Source: an uncultured Prolixibacteraceae bacterium (GTDB lineage Bacteria; Bacteroidota; Bacteroidia; Bacteroidales; Prolixibacteraceae). Taken from it: a stretch of DNA of 64,000 nt. The notes under the pieces were generated by a model. The model worked only from the letters and a program-made list of their open reading frames with translations. It was not told the origin of the DNA and did no database searches. The stretch's first letter is position 1; each line of letters starts with the position of its first letter. This document shows, piece after piece, positions 47,516-55,037 of the stretch. A program made the translations under genes and the position numbers. The stretch lies in the NCBI GenBank assembly GCA_937915865.1, contig CALGIG010000005.1, positions 1-64,000 on the forward strand, read 5' to 3'.

Positions 47516-47558
47516 AGCTTCTGTTAATTGATTGTTAAAAAATGTTATAAACCTTTTT

Positions 47559-47574
47559 CCGCAATCGTTTGCGG
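47559..47574. promoter_or_regulatory. LacI-family operator candidate
   Basis: CCGCAA-TCGT-TTGCGG, a 6+6 palindrome with the central CG typical of LacI-family sites (GCAAnCGnTTGC). A second half-site CGTTTGCA lies at about 47578-47585. It sits between susC and the LacI-type gene, 44 bp upstream of the putative susC -7 box. Confidence 0.6.
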
Positions 47575-47677
47575 TGTCGTTTGCATACAATGTGTTTTAT
47601 AACAGGTAGTTACTGGTAGGTATTAAATCCTTGCCAAAACTCCTGTTAAAGCGAGTCGGTCCTTGGAAATAAAATAT

Positions 47678-47685
47678 TATCTTTA
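47678..47685 (+). promoter_or_regulatory. putative -7 box for lacI-type gene
   Basis: TATCTTTA, seven of eight matches to consensus. It touches the upstream ATG at 47686, favouring the ATG at 47719 as the real start. Confidence 0.4.
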
Positions 47686-47718
47686 ATGTTGGATAAAAGG
47701 CTAAACGAACTGACAGCA

Positions 47719-48738
47719 ATGCGAAGCAACCAGATAACAATAAAAGATATTGCCAGAATACTAGGAATTTCTCCATCTACTGTTTCACGGGCATTGAAGG
47801 ACCATCCTGATATAAATTCTGAAACAAAAAAAGCTGTTAATGAACTGGCCGGAAAGTTGAAATATCAGCCTAATGCAGTAGCTTTAAGTTTAAAGAATAG
47901 TAGAAGTAATACCATTGGAATTATTATTCCTGAAATTGTTCATTATTTCTTTTCATCAGTAATTAGCGGAATTGAAGATGTTGCTTCGCAAAAAGGATAC
48001 ACAGTGATAATATGCCAGTCGAACGAAAGTTACGAGCGCGAAGTAGCCAATGCAAAAGCGTTATTGTCACATCGGGTTGATGGCATTCTTGTTTCCATTT
48101 CAAAAGAGACAAGGTTATATGATCACTTTAACAATTTGCAGGAAGGTGGCATTCCACTTGTTTTTTTCGACCGGATTGCTCCCGGAATTGATGCTGATTT
48201 GGTAATTAACGACGATACAGAGGCGTCGTATCGTGCAACGCGTCACCTTATTGAATCGGGATGCAAACGAATTGCCCATTTTGCTGCCCCTCAAAATTTG
48301 CTGATTGGGCAACATCGCTTGCAAGGGTACCTCGATGCACATAACGAGGCAGGATTACCTGTCGATCAAAATTTAATAATAGAAGTAGATACATTCGAAA
48401 AAGCGCGAAATGCTGTTGTTCGGATGGTTGATACCGGTGTAATTTTCGATGGCATATTTGCGGTAAATGATATGACGGCCATTGGCGCCATGCAAACTAT
48501 CCAGAAAAAGGGGATAAAAGTACCTGAAGATGTGGCAATTGTTGGCTTTAGTGATGGTTATTTATCTGGAATTACCGATCCGCACCTTTCTTCAGTTGAT
48601 CAGCATGGTTACGAAATGGGTACTATTTCTGCAGAAATTCTTTTCCGACGTATTTTTTCCACAGAAGGAGCGTACGAACCTGAAGTAAAAGTATTAAGTG
48701 CCGATTTAATTGTGCGTGGAAGTTCGGACAAGGGATAA
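47719..48738 (+). CDS. LacI family transcriptional regulator
   Basis: 339 residues from the ATG at 47719 (the frame extends to an ATG at 47686). The N-terminal helix-turn-helix is ITIKDIARILGISPSTVSRALKDHPDINSETKKAV with hinge LKYQPNAVALSLKN; the ligand domain starts TIGIIIPEIVHYFFSSVISG and includes VFFDRIAPGIDAD, DGIFAVNDMTAIGAMQ and VAIVGFSDG. It is divergent from the starch locus and most likely controls it in response to a maltose-type sugar through the palindrome at 47559-47574. Confidence 0.92.
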   Translation: MRSNQITIKDIARILGISPSTVSRALKDHPDINSETKKAVNELAGKLKYQPNAVALSLKNSRSNTIGIIIPEIVHYFFSSVISGIEDVASQKGYTVIICQSNESYEREVANAKALLSHRVDGILVSISKETRLYDHFNNLQEGGIPLVFFDRIAPGIDADLVINDDTEASYRATRHLIESGCKRIAHFAAPQNLLIGQHRLQGYLDAHNEAGLPVDQNLIIEVDTFEKARNAVVRMVDTGVIFDGIFAVNDMTAIGAMQTIQKKGIKVPEDVAIVGFSDGYLSGITDPHLSSVDQHGYEMGTISAEILFRRIFSTEGAYEPEVKVLSADLIVRGSSDKG

Positions 48739-48788
48739 GTTTGAGCTATTTTAGAGAAAGTTAATTGTATCCTCTGTTTATGAGTTTC

Positions 48789-48830
48789 TTTCGACAGACC
48801 CTCAAGGTTTTTAAAACCTTGAGGGTCTGT
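48789..48830. repeat. REP-like palindrome, copy 1
   Basis: 18-bp perfect arms ACAGACCCTCAAGGTTTT and its reverse complement around a single T. The same 40 bases occur at 55068-55107. Here it lies between converging genes and could work as a terminator. Confidence 0.85.
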
Positions 48831-48940
48831 TGTCGCTAATCATGGTTGGCTGCCATACTTTCCCGGCATATATTTCTACAAATTCGTTCTTGATTATCAT
48901 ATTAAAATACCAAAACAACATTTGTTTTTCCATTAATTTT

Positions 48941-50818
48941 CTAAAAATATGCCCTAAAGCCAAATTCCCCGCTAATGTTTTTTTCTAAATAAACATTCCC
49001 TTGTACCCAACCGTCTGTTTTGGCTGAAATCAAAAGATAAGGTTGTAAATATTTATTAATGGGGTAATATATTTTTGTTTCGACAAAACCACCGAAACTC
49101 CCATGTTTGGCAACGAAAAGTTGATCTTTAGGTTGTAACCATAACATGACACGTGCCGAAACTCGGATTGGGTGCTTCAGTTTGCCTTCGCCGAGTAGGT
49201 AATTATATGTTTCGAGTTCGATACCTGGAAACCATTTGTTATAGTTGTTATAATTGTGTAGCGTAAACGCATAATTATGCCGGTTATAATGCAGTAGCCC
49301 TACTGTGGAAATGTCGTAACCAAAAGGCGATAACCAATGGTTGAAATACAGGTTGGCGCGGGTATCGTCGCCATTCTCTTTTTCCTGAATGGTGAACGAG
49401 TTTTTGAAAAACAGCATGGGGTTGAGGAAGTTGATCAGTTGCAGATACCCTTGCTGTTTAAGGTACGATAATTCGTTGTGGGTTAATTGCGAACGTTTGA
49501 TATAACGATTGATCCCCACACCCGAAGGATGGATGCCACGGCTTTCATAAGGCTCGTTGGGACGGTGCAAATCGTAAACCCAAGCCAAAAAATCGAGCCC
49601 GACCAAATCTCGAACATTGACATTTGCTCCTTCATCTTTGTTTGAAGTATTGGTCATGTTGTCTGCATCTTTGGTAGTACATGCTTGAACATATTGTGAA
49701 CTATTAAGTGTTATGAGGAGTGGAATTAATGTTTGAGATTTTGAATTATTAAAAAATGCAGTTTTATTTATATAATTGGACAACCGATATTCACCTTCAA
49801 TGCCAACCTCTGACATTCGGATCATATCTACCGGATGATTTTTTTTCAAGGAGATTAAGTCATCATCTTTAACATGTGAAACATTAACCAACGACTTAAA
49901 GAATGGGAAATTATTCATATCATTATAACTGCTACCTCCATATTTGGTAAAAACTGCCCGATGAAATTCTTCATGCAACCAACCAGCAGTCAAGGGCATA
50001 AAGGCATAGGTCATAAAATCTGTTGTAACGAAAGCTAATTTGTACCTCTTTCGTGTTTTTTCTGACAGGCTTAAAAGCCGGGATAAGCCTTCTCTGGTGG
50101 TCGAATAAAAAGAGGATGTTATGTTTAATGATTGTGACATAGATGGGTCTGAAAATAAACCACCAACACCGCCGGACTCAACACTTTTTTTCGAAAAAGG
50201 GAAATCAAGAAAATTGTAATCTAGGGTTATAGGAGCTTTTCGTATCTCGATAATTGATTTTGTGCAAATTAAATCTTGATTAATAATTGGTTGCTGTGAC
50301 CCTGAATTTGCACCTATACTTTGATTTCTGTAATCTGAAAGTGATTTGTCAATAATAATTCTTTGATGGGCATTTGTTTTTGCTATTTGGTTTACTGATT
50401 CAAAGTGTGGTTTTTTCTTTATAATAATGGATAACAATTTTTCATATTGTTCGTCCATCTTGTTTATTAATGTTAATCTGATATTTTTCTTTAACATCCC
50501 AGCAACTAATTCTGCTTTTATAATGTATGTTCCTCCATTCTCAACATTTAATTCAATAAAATAATGATTTTCGGTAGTTCCCCAGAACAGTTGATGACCA
50601 GGGCTACATTCATATTTTAAGCAACTCATTGCTTTTAATTGACCAATATAATCGCTTTGATGATAAAGATTGACGTTCAGTAATACTTTATCGATTTTGG
50701 GACGAATAAAATAAATGGTTGCTTTATTATTATTTTGTTTAGGTATGTCTTGTGATTGGAGATTGAACGTGATAAAAAAACAGGTGAGGAACAATATATA
50801 AAACTTAAATGCTGTCAT
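48941..50818 (-). CDS. exported HEXXH protein with barrel-like C-terminus
   Basis: 625 residues with a signal peptide. The first 140 residues resemble DUF2846 (KATIYFIRPK ... VNLYHQSDYIGQLK ... YECSPGHQLFWGTTE). Near residue 285 is GWLHEEFHRAVFTKYGG, a HEXXH zinc-protease-like motif. The C-terminal 150 residues show alternating beta strands ending in a phenylalanine (EFGFRAYF), like an outer membrane barrel. The combination is unusual. It is a separate unit from the small peptide gene upstream, which ends in a terminator. Protease activity is not established. Confidence 0.7.
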   Translation of the reverse strand: MTAFKFYILFLTCFFITFNLQSQDIPKQNNNKATIYFIRPKIDKVLLNVNLYHQSDYIGQLKAMSCLKYECSPGHQLFWGTTENHYFIELNVENGGTYIIKAELVAGMLKKNIRLTLINKMDEQYEKLLSIIIKKKPHFESVNQIAKTNAHQRIIIDKSLSDYRNQSIGANSGSQQPIINQDLICTKSIIEIRKAPITLDYNFLDFPFSKKSVESGGVGGLFSDPSMSQSLNITSSFYSTTREGLSRLLSLSEKTRKRYKLAFVTTDFMTYAFMPLTAGWLHEEFHRAVFTKYGGSSYNDMNNFPFFKSLVNVSHVKDDDLISLKKNHPVDMIRMSEVGIEGEYRLSNYINKTAFFNNSKSQTLIPLLITLNSSQYVQACTTKDADNMTNTSNKDEGANVNVRDLVGLDFLAWVYDLHRPNEPYESRGIHPSGVGINRYIKRSQLTHNELSYLKQQGYLQLINFLNPMLFFKNSFTIQEKENGDDTRANLYFNHWLSPFGYDISTVGLLHYNRHNYAFTLHNYNNYNKWFPGIELETYNYLLGEGKLKHPIRVSARVMLWLQPKDQLFVAKHGSFGGFVETKIYYPINKYLQPYLLISAKTDGWVQGNVYLEKNISGEFGFRAYF

Positions 50819-50868
50819 TTATAATAATTTACATTTACAGTTAAGTGACCACTATTATTAAAAAAAAA

Positions 50869-50901
50869 ATCTGGCTTGATAGCAATTTGTTCAAGCCAGA
50901 T
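50869..50901 (-). terminator. terminator after GG-leader peptide gene
   Basis: Minus strand: ATCTGGCTTGA / TCAAGCCAGAT 11-bp stem followed by a run of about nine T. It starts 6 bp past the peptide stop. Confidence 0.8.
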
Positions 50902-50906
50902 ATTTT

Positions 50907-51083
50907 TTAAAGCAGGTAGAGTAAACTAAGCGTAATTGTTGTTAGACCTAATTCTACATCATCATTAGAAGTTTGTTTCTTAACCCATCGGAAGAAATTT
51001 CCAAACCATGTTCCTCCCCCTTGAATTTCCTTGAGTTCGTCGCAAGAAAGTTCTTTAAATCCTTTAGCGTTTAAATTATTCAT
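50907..51083 (-). CDS. double-glycine leader peptide (bacteriocin-like)
   Basis: 58 residues, too short for length-based calling. The leader FKELSCDELKEIQGG has the canonical LS..EL..I.GG pattern recognised by C39 peptidases; cleavage would give a mature part starting GTWFGNFFRWVKK of about 34 residues with a hydrophobic tail. The exporter with a C39 domain is 4 kb away on the same strand. A terminator lies immediately downstream. Whether the product is a toxin or a signal is unknown. Confidence 0.75.
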   Translation of the reverse strand: MNNLNAKGFKELSCDELKEIQGGGTWFGNFFRWVKKQTSNDDVELGLTTITLSLLYLL

Positions 51084-51214
51084 TGCTTTAATTTAAATTA
51101 ATTCTCCTACTCTGTTTCAGGCTTTTCGGAATCCGCCCAAGTTTTTGTGCACTAAACTTGTGGGCTAAGGTAAAACCACGTACTCTCAAATTCTGAGAGT
51201 AGAAAATTATTTAG

Positions 51215-51493
51215 TTAAAAATTGAAAAAATAGGTTAATTGGCTAAAACCCCCGTTTACCTTTTTTATTTCGGCAGTGGTTAGTTCTTTCATAAAAAAGC
51301 CACACATAAAATTGACTTCCTGCGAATAAATGTAGCTCTGATATCGAATGCTAAACTCCACGGGAGCGCCCATGGTTTTTATCGCTTCAATGGCGCGGTA
51401 AAGCGTTGCTTCTGAGACTTCAAGTTTCGCAGCCAAATTTTTAGGATTTCCGGTTGCTTTTAACCGGATTAGTTCCAGTCGCTCAATTAATAC
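51215..51493 (-). CDS. short HTH protein with C-terminal GG motif (start degraded)
   Basis: The open frame encodes a helix-turn-helix unit (TGNPKNLAAKLEVSEATLY) and ends in KELTTAEIKKVNGGFSQLT, where ELTTAEIKKVNGG is a textbook double-glycine leader motif; only ten residues follow it. It aligns over its full length with the HTH protein at 54709-55026 (TGTPQEFADYLGISERLLY, ISPQKLKLITGG). The matching N-terminal helix (VLIERLELIRLK) is in frame but has no standard start: the nearest ATG (51493-51495) is one base out of frame, and a TTG at 51436 would drop the first helix. It is either a damaged gene, an error, or non-standard initiation. Confidence 0.6.
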   Translation of the reverse strand, partial: VLIERLELIRLKATGNPKNLAAKLEVSEATLYRAIEAIKTMGAPVEFSIRYQSYIYSQEVNFMCGFFMKELTTAEIKKVNGGFSQLTYFFNF

Positions 51494-51518
51494 ATTGGGG
51501 AAGCTAAACTGGCACGTT

Positions 51519-52034
51519 TTAGTCTGTTTTTTCTTCTATAACGTTTAGTCTGACAACAACTGTTCGGGCAATAAAATCGTGTACTGCCCTTCGTTTGCGA
51601 TTACTAAGCATCGTTATTAACTCAATCCATAACCATATCGAAGCCCAGGGTTGCATGAAATCGTCATATCGGTCGGTTATTAGGTCTGTATTTTGTAACT
51701 TGACCATAAGATATATTAGCGCAGCACAATTAATTGCAATTCCAACAATGTCGCGCATGATGGCTTGCCTGAGTGTTATCGCATTAATCTCCGATATATC
51801 GACCAGTTTGATGCGCATAAGGTATTTTCCCAATGTTTGGCCATACCGGGTATGCAAAATTACTGAGTAACCACAGGCAAATGTGATGCAAAACATTTGC
51901 CAGAGAATAAAGCCAGCTTTATTGGAGGTTGGCAATATTACGAGCCTTTCAAAGAGAATCATGGGCAGGAAAACCAGTCCATCGATAATAGCGGCCCAGA
52001 ATCGGGCACCTCCGGTGCGATATTTGGGGTTCAT
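51519..52034 (-). CDS. RDD family membrane protein
   Basis: 171 residues. The N-terminal RTGGARFWAAIIDGLVFLPMIL is the RDD signature (here an R...D pair), followed by three further hydrophobic helices and the HTRYGQTLGKYLMRIKLVD loop. Function of the family is poorly defined; some members are linked to ion or compatible-solute transport. Its end lies 26 bp from the homologous part of the HTH gene. In this context it may protect against the exported peptides, which is only a guess. Confidence 0.8.
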   Translation of the reverse strand: MNPKYRTGGARFWAAIIDGLVFLPMILFERLVILPTSNKAGFILWQMFCITFACGYSVILHTRYGQTLGKYLMRIKLVDISEINAITLRQAIMRDIVGIAINCAALIYLMVKLQNTDLITDRYDDFMQPWASIWLWIELITMLSNRKRRAVHDFIARTVVVRLNVIEEKTD

Positions 52035-52387
52035 AAATCAAAGTTTTTATATGAGTTTTTGGATTTAAAGTACAGTTATTGGAGAACTATAATACTGAAT
52101 TCTAACGTATTTTAATAGCTATTTTAGGTCTTTTATCAAATTCATCAGTTAAAACACCCCGTTGTTTAGGTCTTTTTACAGGTCGATGTACTTTTTTAAT
52201 GCATTGATTGATCGAATAAGCCCGATTTTTGGGTTCCCCGGTTAATCGATGGGCTTATTTTGGTCGTCGAAGATCAAGATAAGCTAAAACAAGGTGTCTT
52301 TCAGGTAATCGACAGGGCAAATGAATTAAACAAAGGATTCCGGCTTTTCATCAAAGGACTGAATCCTTTGAAATTACTGCTTTTCGA
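52035..52387. other. intergenic region with two inverted repeats
   Basis: About 350 bp. It contains AATAAGCCC (52215-52223) / GGGCTTATT (52251-52259) and a likely terminator at 52331-52370. A 62-codon plus-strand frame (52260-52448) overlaps the next gene antisense and is not accepted. Confidence 0.45.
52331..52370 (-). terminator. terminator-like inverted repeat
   Basis: 10-bp perfect arms CAAAGGATTC / GAATCCTTTG separated by 20 nt, followed on the minus strand by TTTAATT. It is 18 bp past the stop of the gene at 52388. Confidence 0.5.
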
Positions 52388-52864
52388 CTATTTTGTTTCG
52401 GTTTTTGTTGGCGCTGTGCGTGGAAAAAACTGTTTCATATCGTTATAAACCGTTACGGCATTGCTAATTTGCTCGCTGGCGCTGTAACGTACCGAGCGGT
52501 AAAATGCCAGCATATCCTGGTAGTTGTCGTAGTCGAGCAAAATTTTCATGTCGTATAGCTTGTGGAGGACATCTTCGGCCAATACGATTAGTTCTTCGGT
52601 ATCGGTACGGGCCTGGAAATCGCGCTCAAACTCGTCGCGATCGATAAACGGGGGAACCAGTTCGGGAAATTGCTGCATGTAAGTGCGGGCTTTGTTTATT
52701 TTCAACTTGTTTTGTTCTGCCACCGAGCCGTAAGTTTGGCGGTCGTTGTTCGACAATACCGGGGCTTTCGATGCAATAATCTCCTGCAAAGTCCGCAGAG
52801 TTTGTTGGGCCGTCACTTTTTCTTGTGGGGTAAAAACCACCTGGATTAAATCGTTGTTTTTCAT
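52388..52864 (-). CDS. helical protein of unknown function
   Basis: 158 residues, almost all predicted helix with charged and polar residues, no signal peptide and no cysteine. Phrases such as LIQVVFTPQEKVTAQQTLRTLQEII and DDYQDMLAFYRSVRYSASEQI-type segments recall a Bacteroidota cytoplasmic helical-bundle family, but I cannot name it. It is flanked by the CPBP protease gene upstream and a terminator-like repeat downstream. Confidence 0.65.
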   Translation of the reverse strand: MKNNDLIQVVFTPQEKVTAQQTLRTLQEIIASKAPVLSNNDRQTYGSVAEQNKLKINKARTYMQQFPELVPPFIDRDEFERDFQARTDTEELIVLAEDVLHKLYDMKILLDYDNYQDMLAFYRSVRYSASEQISNAVTVYNDMKQFFPRTAPTKTETK

Positions 52865-52970
52865 TTTGTTTTTTTTAATTGTTTTATGAGTGTTAAGGGT
52901 GTTTATAGGCTGCCAGCCCTTTACTTATCTCTAAAGCAGAGGTGGGGAGGTTTAGCTAGGGAGTAGCTGC

Positions 52971-53846
52971 TTACTTTGTTGTAGTCGTTCTCTTTTGATG
53001 AAAAAACAACCAAAATCCTGAAATGGTAATTAGTTGAAGTATAACGCAGAGGATTGATCCTTCAAAGCCAAATTCCCCTCCGTTCCAAATGTTATTATCA
53101 ATTCTGGATTGTTTTACTAGGGAGTAGATTTCATGACCACTTACATTAAATCCAAAGATTGTACCCTGAAAAAAATTCCAGCTAAAATGAAGAGCAATTG
53201 GAAACCAAAGATTCTGTGTGTAAATATATGCCTCACCTAACAAGACACCAGCTAATAAAATATTCCAAAAGCTTATCCAAGAGAAGTTTGCATTTAAAAC
53301 GTGCATTAATGAAAACGTAACCGATGAAACTATTAATGCAATTACTTTGGGCATCGATTTTGATAAATTATTAAGGATATACCCACGCATTAAGAGTTCT
53401 TCACTTATCGCAACTGAAGTGAACAGGAAGAGGCTAAAAAAGAAATTTGAAGGCTCGAATTTTGTTTCAACCCACTGTATTTTATTTATCAGAATTAAAC
53501 CTGTAAAACCAATAAATAAGAGAATCGCACCCAGAATTGTTCCGGTTATTATATCTTTCAAAAACTTTCTCGTATAAAATCCGACACTGTAGAAGTTTTG
53601 ATTATCAATGTTTTTTATAAATATCTGAATTAGTAAATAGGTTCCGGTTAACGTGAATAAAGAAATTATCGTTTCTTGTGCTGTGGTCTTGACTGGATGT
53701 AATTCCGTAACACTTAGTCCTAAGATTAGGTAACCAATGAATTGAAAGAAACCAACGAAAAAAAGATATGCCGGGATAATTAATAGTGCTCTTATCCATG
53801 GTCTAATTTGAGTTTCATTTGGTTGATCTAATTGTACTTGTTTCAT
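52971..53846 (-). CDS. CPBP family intramembrane metalloprotease
   Basis: 291 residues with about eight membrane helices. The Abi/CAAX-like motifs are complete: EE near 149-150 with R154 (SEELLMRGYIL), FxxxH at 178-182 (TFSLMHVLN) and HxxxN at 220-224 (LHFSWNFF). Such proteins often occur with bacteriocin genes, where they act in self-immunity or peptide processing. Its position beside several GG-leader peptides and their exporter fits immunity, but this is inference. Confidence 0.87.
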   Translation of the reverse strand: MKQVQLDQPNETQIRPWIRALLIIPAYLFFVGFFQFIGYLILGLSVTELHPVKTTAQETIISLFTLTGTYLLIQIFIKNIDNQNFYSVGFYTRKFLKDIITGTILGAILLFIGFTGLILINKIQWVETKFEPSNFFFSLFLFTSVAISEELLMRGYILNNLSKSMPKVIALIVSSVTFSLMHVLNANFSWISFWNILLAGVLLGEAYIYTQNLWFPIALHFSWNFFQGTIFGFNVSGHEIYSLVKQSRIDNNIWNGGEFGFEGSILCVILQLITISGFWLFFHQKRTTTTK

Positions 53847-54111
53847 TTATTTTTCTAAAAGTTTTGGATGTAGAGTTTGTAATTGTCATAAACCTGGCTT
53901 CAACTTTGCAAGCGGTGTTTTACCTCATTTTAGTTACAGTATAACAAAATTCAAAGTCAAAGTGCTGATTTTAAATTTTTTATGCTAATATTCTAATTCG
54001 CTATTTCATATAGGATTTTTGAGCATAATTCCATAAGCAGGGGTTGATGGTTCTGATTGCAAATTGGTTCAGGTGGAGCCAACTTGTAAGGCATTTATAG
54101 AAGTACAATAT

Positions 54112-54225
54112 TTATGGAATTCCCAGAATCCCTTGTTTAAAATCATCCCAATTCAAAAAGAAATGGTAAGATACATATATAACGACAAGAATAATAATGA
54201 TTTTTATTATTTCTTTTTTCTTCAT
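54112..54225 (-). CDS. 37-residue membrane peptide sharing the tail of the GG peptide
   Basis: Starts MKKKEIIKIIIILVVIYVS, a single membrane helix with a basic start, and ends FLNWDDFKQGILGIP. The end is nearly identical to YNWDDFKAGLLGEI of the GG-leader peptide at 54472-54660, yet this one has no leader. It could be a decoy, immunity or partner peptide for that product. It follows the neighbouring peptide gene after a terminator, so expression is uncertain. Too short for standard calling; support is the shared tail. Confidence 0.5.
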   Translation of the reverse strand: MKKKEIIKIIIILVVIYVSYHFFLNWDDFKQGILGIP

Positions 54226-54238
54226 ATAGAATTTTAAT

Positions 54239-54266
54239 TTAGGAGTGATTTTTTAATCACTCCTAA
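54239..54266 (-). terminator. terminator between peptide genes
   Basis: 12-bp perfect stem TTAGGAGTGATT / AATCACTCCTAA with a TTTT loop and AT-rich flank, 8 bp past the stop of the peptide gene at 54274. Confidence 0.7.
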
Positions 54267-54273
54267 GATTTTA

Positions 54274-54426
54274 TTAATTGTAGTGAAGACAATAAGTCCC
54301 AATGGTAGTATAAAATCCAACCCAATCTTGGCCTGCTGCTTCTACGCTTAATCTGATAAATGATCCAAGGTCATAGGCAAGTGACCCTCCATTTATTTCT
54401 TTCAAATCATTTTTTGTCAGTTCCAT
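54274..54426 (-). CDS. double-glycine leader peptide
   Basis: 50 residues beginning MELTKNDLKEINGG, a short and near-ideal C39 leader, then a mature part of 36 residues starting SLAYDLGSF and ending GTYCLHYN with a single cysteine. It is one of three GG-leader genes serving the exporter at 55038-57260. Product role unknown. Confidence 0.7.
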   Translation of the reverse strand: MELTKNDLKEINGGSLAYDLGSFIRLSVEAAGQDWVGFYTTIGTYCLHYN

Positions 54427-54471
54427 AATAGCTTTTTTAAAATTTTTAATTTAATTAAAATTTCGCACTTT

Positions 54472-54660
54472 TTAAATTTCACCCAAAAGTCCAGCTTTAA
54501 AATCATCCCAATTATACATTAAATAGATTGCTCCTCCAACAAGGATTCCGGCTCCAACGGTACCCCAAAAAGATAATCCTCCTTCAACTTCCATCAATTC
54601 ATTTTTACTTAATCCGTTCATTGCTGTAAATTTAAAATAATTCATTGTTATTGCTTTCAT
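54472..54660 (-). CDS. double-glycine leader bacteriocin-like peptide
   Basis: 62 residues from the first ATG, 49 from the ATG at 54621 that begins MNGLSKNELMEVEGG, the more usual leader size. The mature part has a glycine-rich hydrophobic helix (GTVGAGILVGGAIYLMY) and the tail NWDDFKAGLLGEI, like class II pore-forming bacteriocins of the lactobin/cerein type. The HTH gene ends 48 bp upstream, with a perfect 12-bp palindrome between the two. The exporter is 380 bp away. Confidence 0.8.
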   Translation of the reverse strand: MKAITMNYFKFTAMNGLSKNELMEVEGGLSFWGTVGAGILVGGAIYLMYNWDDFKAGLLGEI

Positions 54661-54688
54661 TGTTTTAAGCGCCGAAAGTTTTAGCGCC

Positions 54689-54700
54689 TGTAACGTTACA
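54689..54700. promoter_or_regulatory. palindrome TGTAACGTTACA, operator candidate
   Basis: Perfect 12-bp palindrome between the HTH gene stop and the peptide gene start. It may be the binding site of the adjacent HTH protein. A GGCGCT-AAAAC near-repeat follows on the minus strand. Confidence 0.4.
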
Positions 54701-54708
54701 ATGCTAAA

Positions 54709-55026
54709 TTACACGGCTTCACTGCACAAAAAAAGCAGGGAATTTTTTTTAACATTTCCTCCAGTTATCAACTTGAGTTTTTGGGGTGAAATAACCCGGA
54801 ACGAATAGCTAATTTCTAACTCGTACTCGGTATCGTAATAAAAAGTATTTCGTATGCGCGAGTACTTAACGCTCATACCCAAATCGTTAACTTCTTCTAT
54901 TAGTTTGTAGAGTAACCGCTCGCTTATACCCAGGTAATCGGCAAATTCTTGTGGCGTTCCGGTACATTCTTCTTCTATCAGCCTATTCATTCGTTTTAAT
55001 CGTTCCAATTGTTCAAATGCTTTCAT
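54709..55026 (-). CDS. short HTH protein with C-terminal GG processing motif
   Basis: 105 residues from the ATG at 55026; a TTG two codons upstream is less likely. Helix-turn-helix: TGTPQEFADYLGISERLLY, then a wing-like beta part. The C-terminus has ISPQKLKLITGG followed by only 15 residues. Position by position this fits the C39 leader code (hydrophobic -12, Ser -11, Leu -7, Ile -4, Gly-Gly). The gene is 11 bp downstream of the C39 exporter on the same strand, so they are co-transcribed. Cleavage would release a short peptide from a DNA-binding protein; this is a hypothesis. Confidence 0.78.
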   Translation of the reverse strand: MKAFEQLERLKRMNRLIEEECTGTPQEFADYLGISERLLYKLIEEVNDLGMSVKYSRIRNTFYYDTEYELEISYSFRVISPQKLKLITGGNVKKNSLLFLCSEAV

Positions 55027-55037
55027 ATTCAAAATTT

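Noticed and set aside
52260..52448. 62-codon plus-strand open frame
   Set aside because: It overlaps the 52388-52864 gene antisense and starts in an inverted-repeat region.
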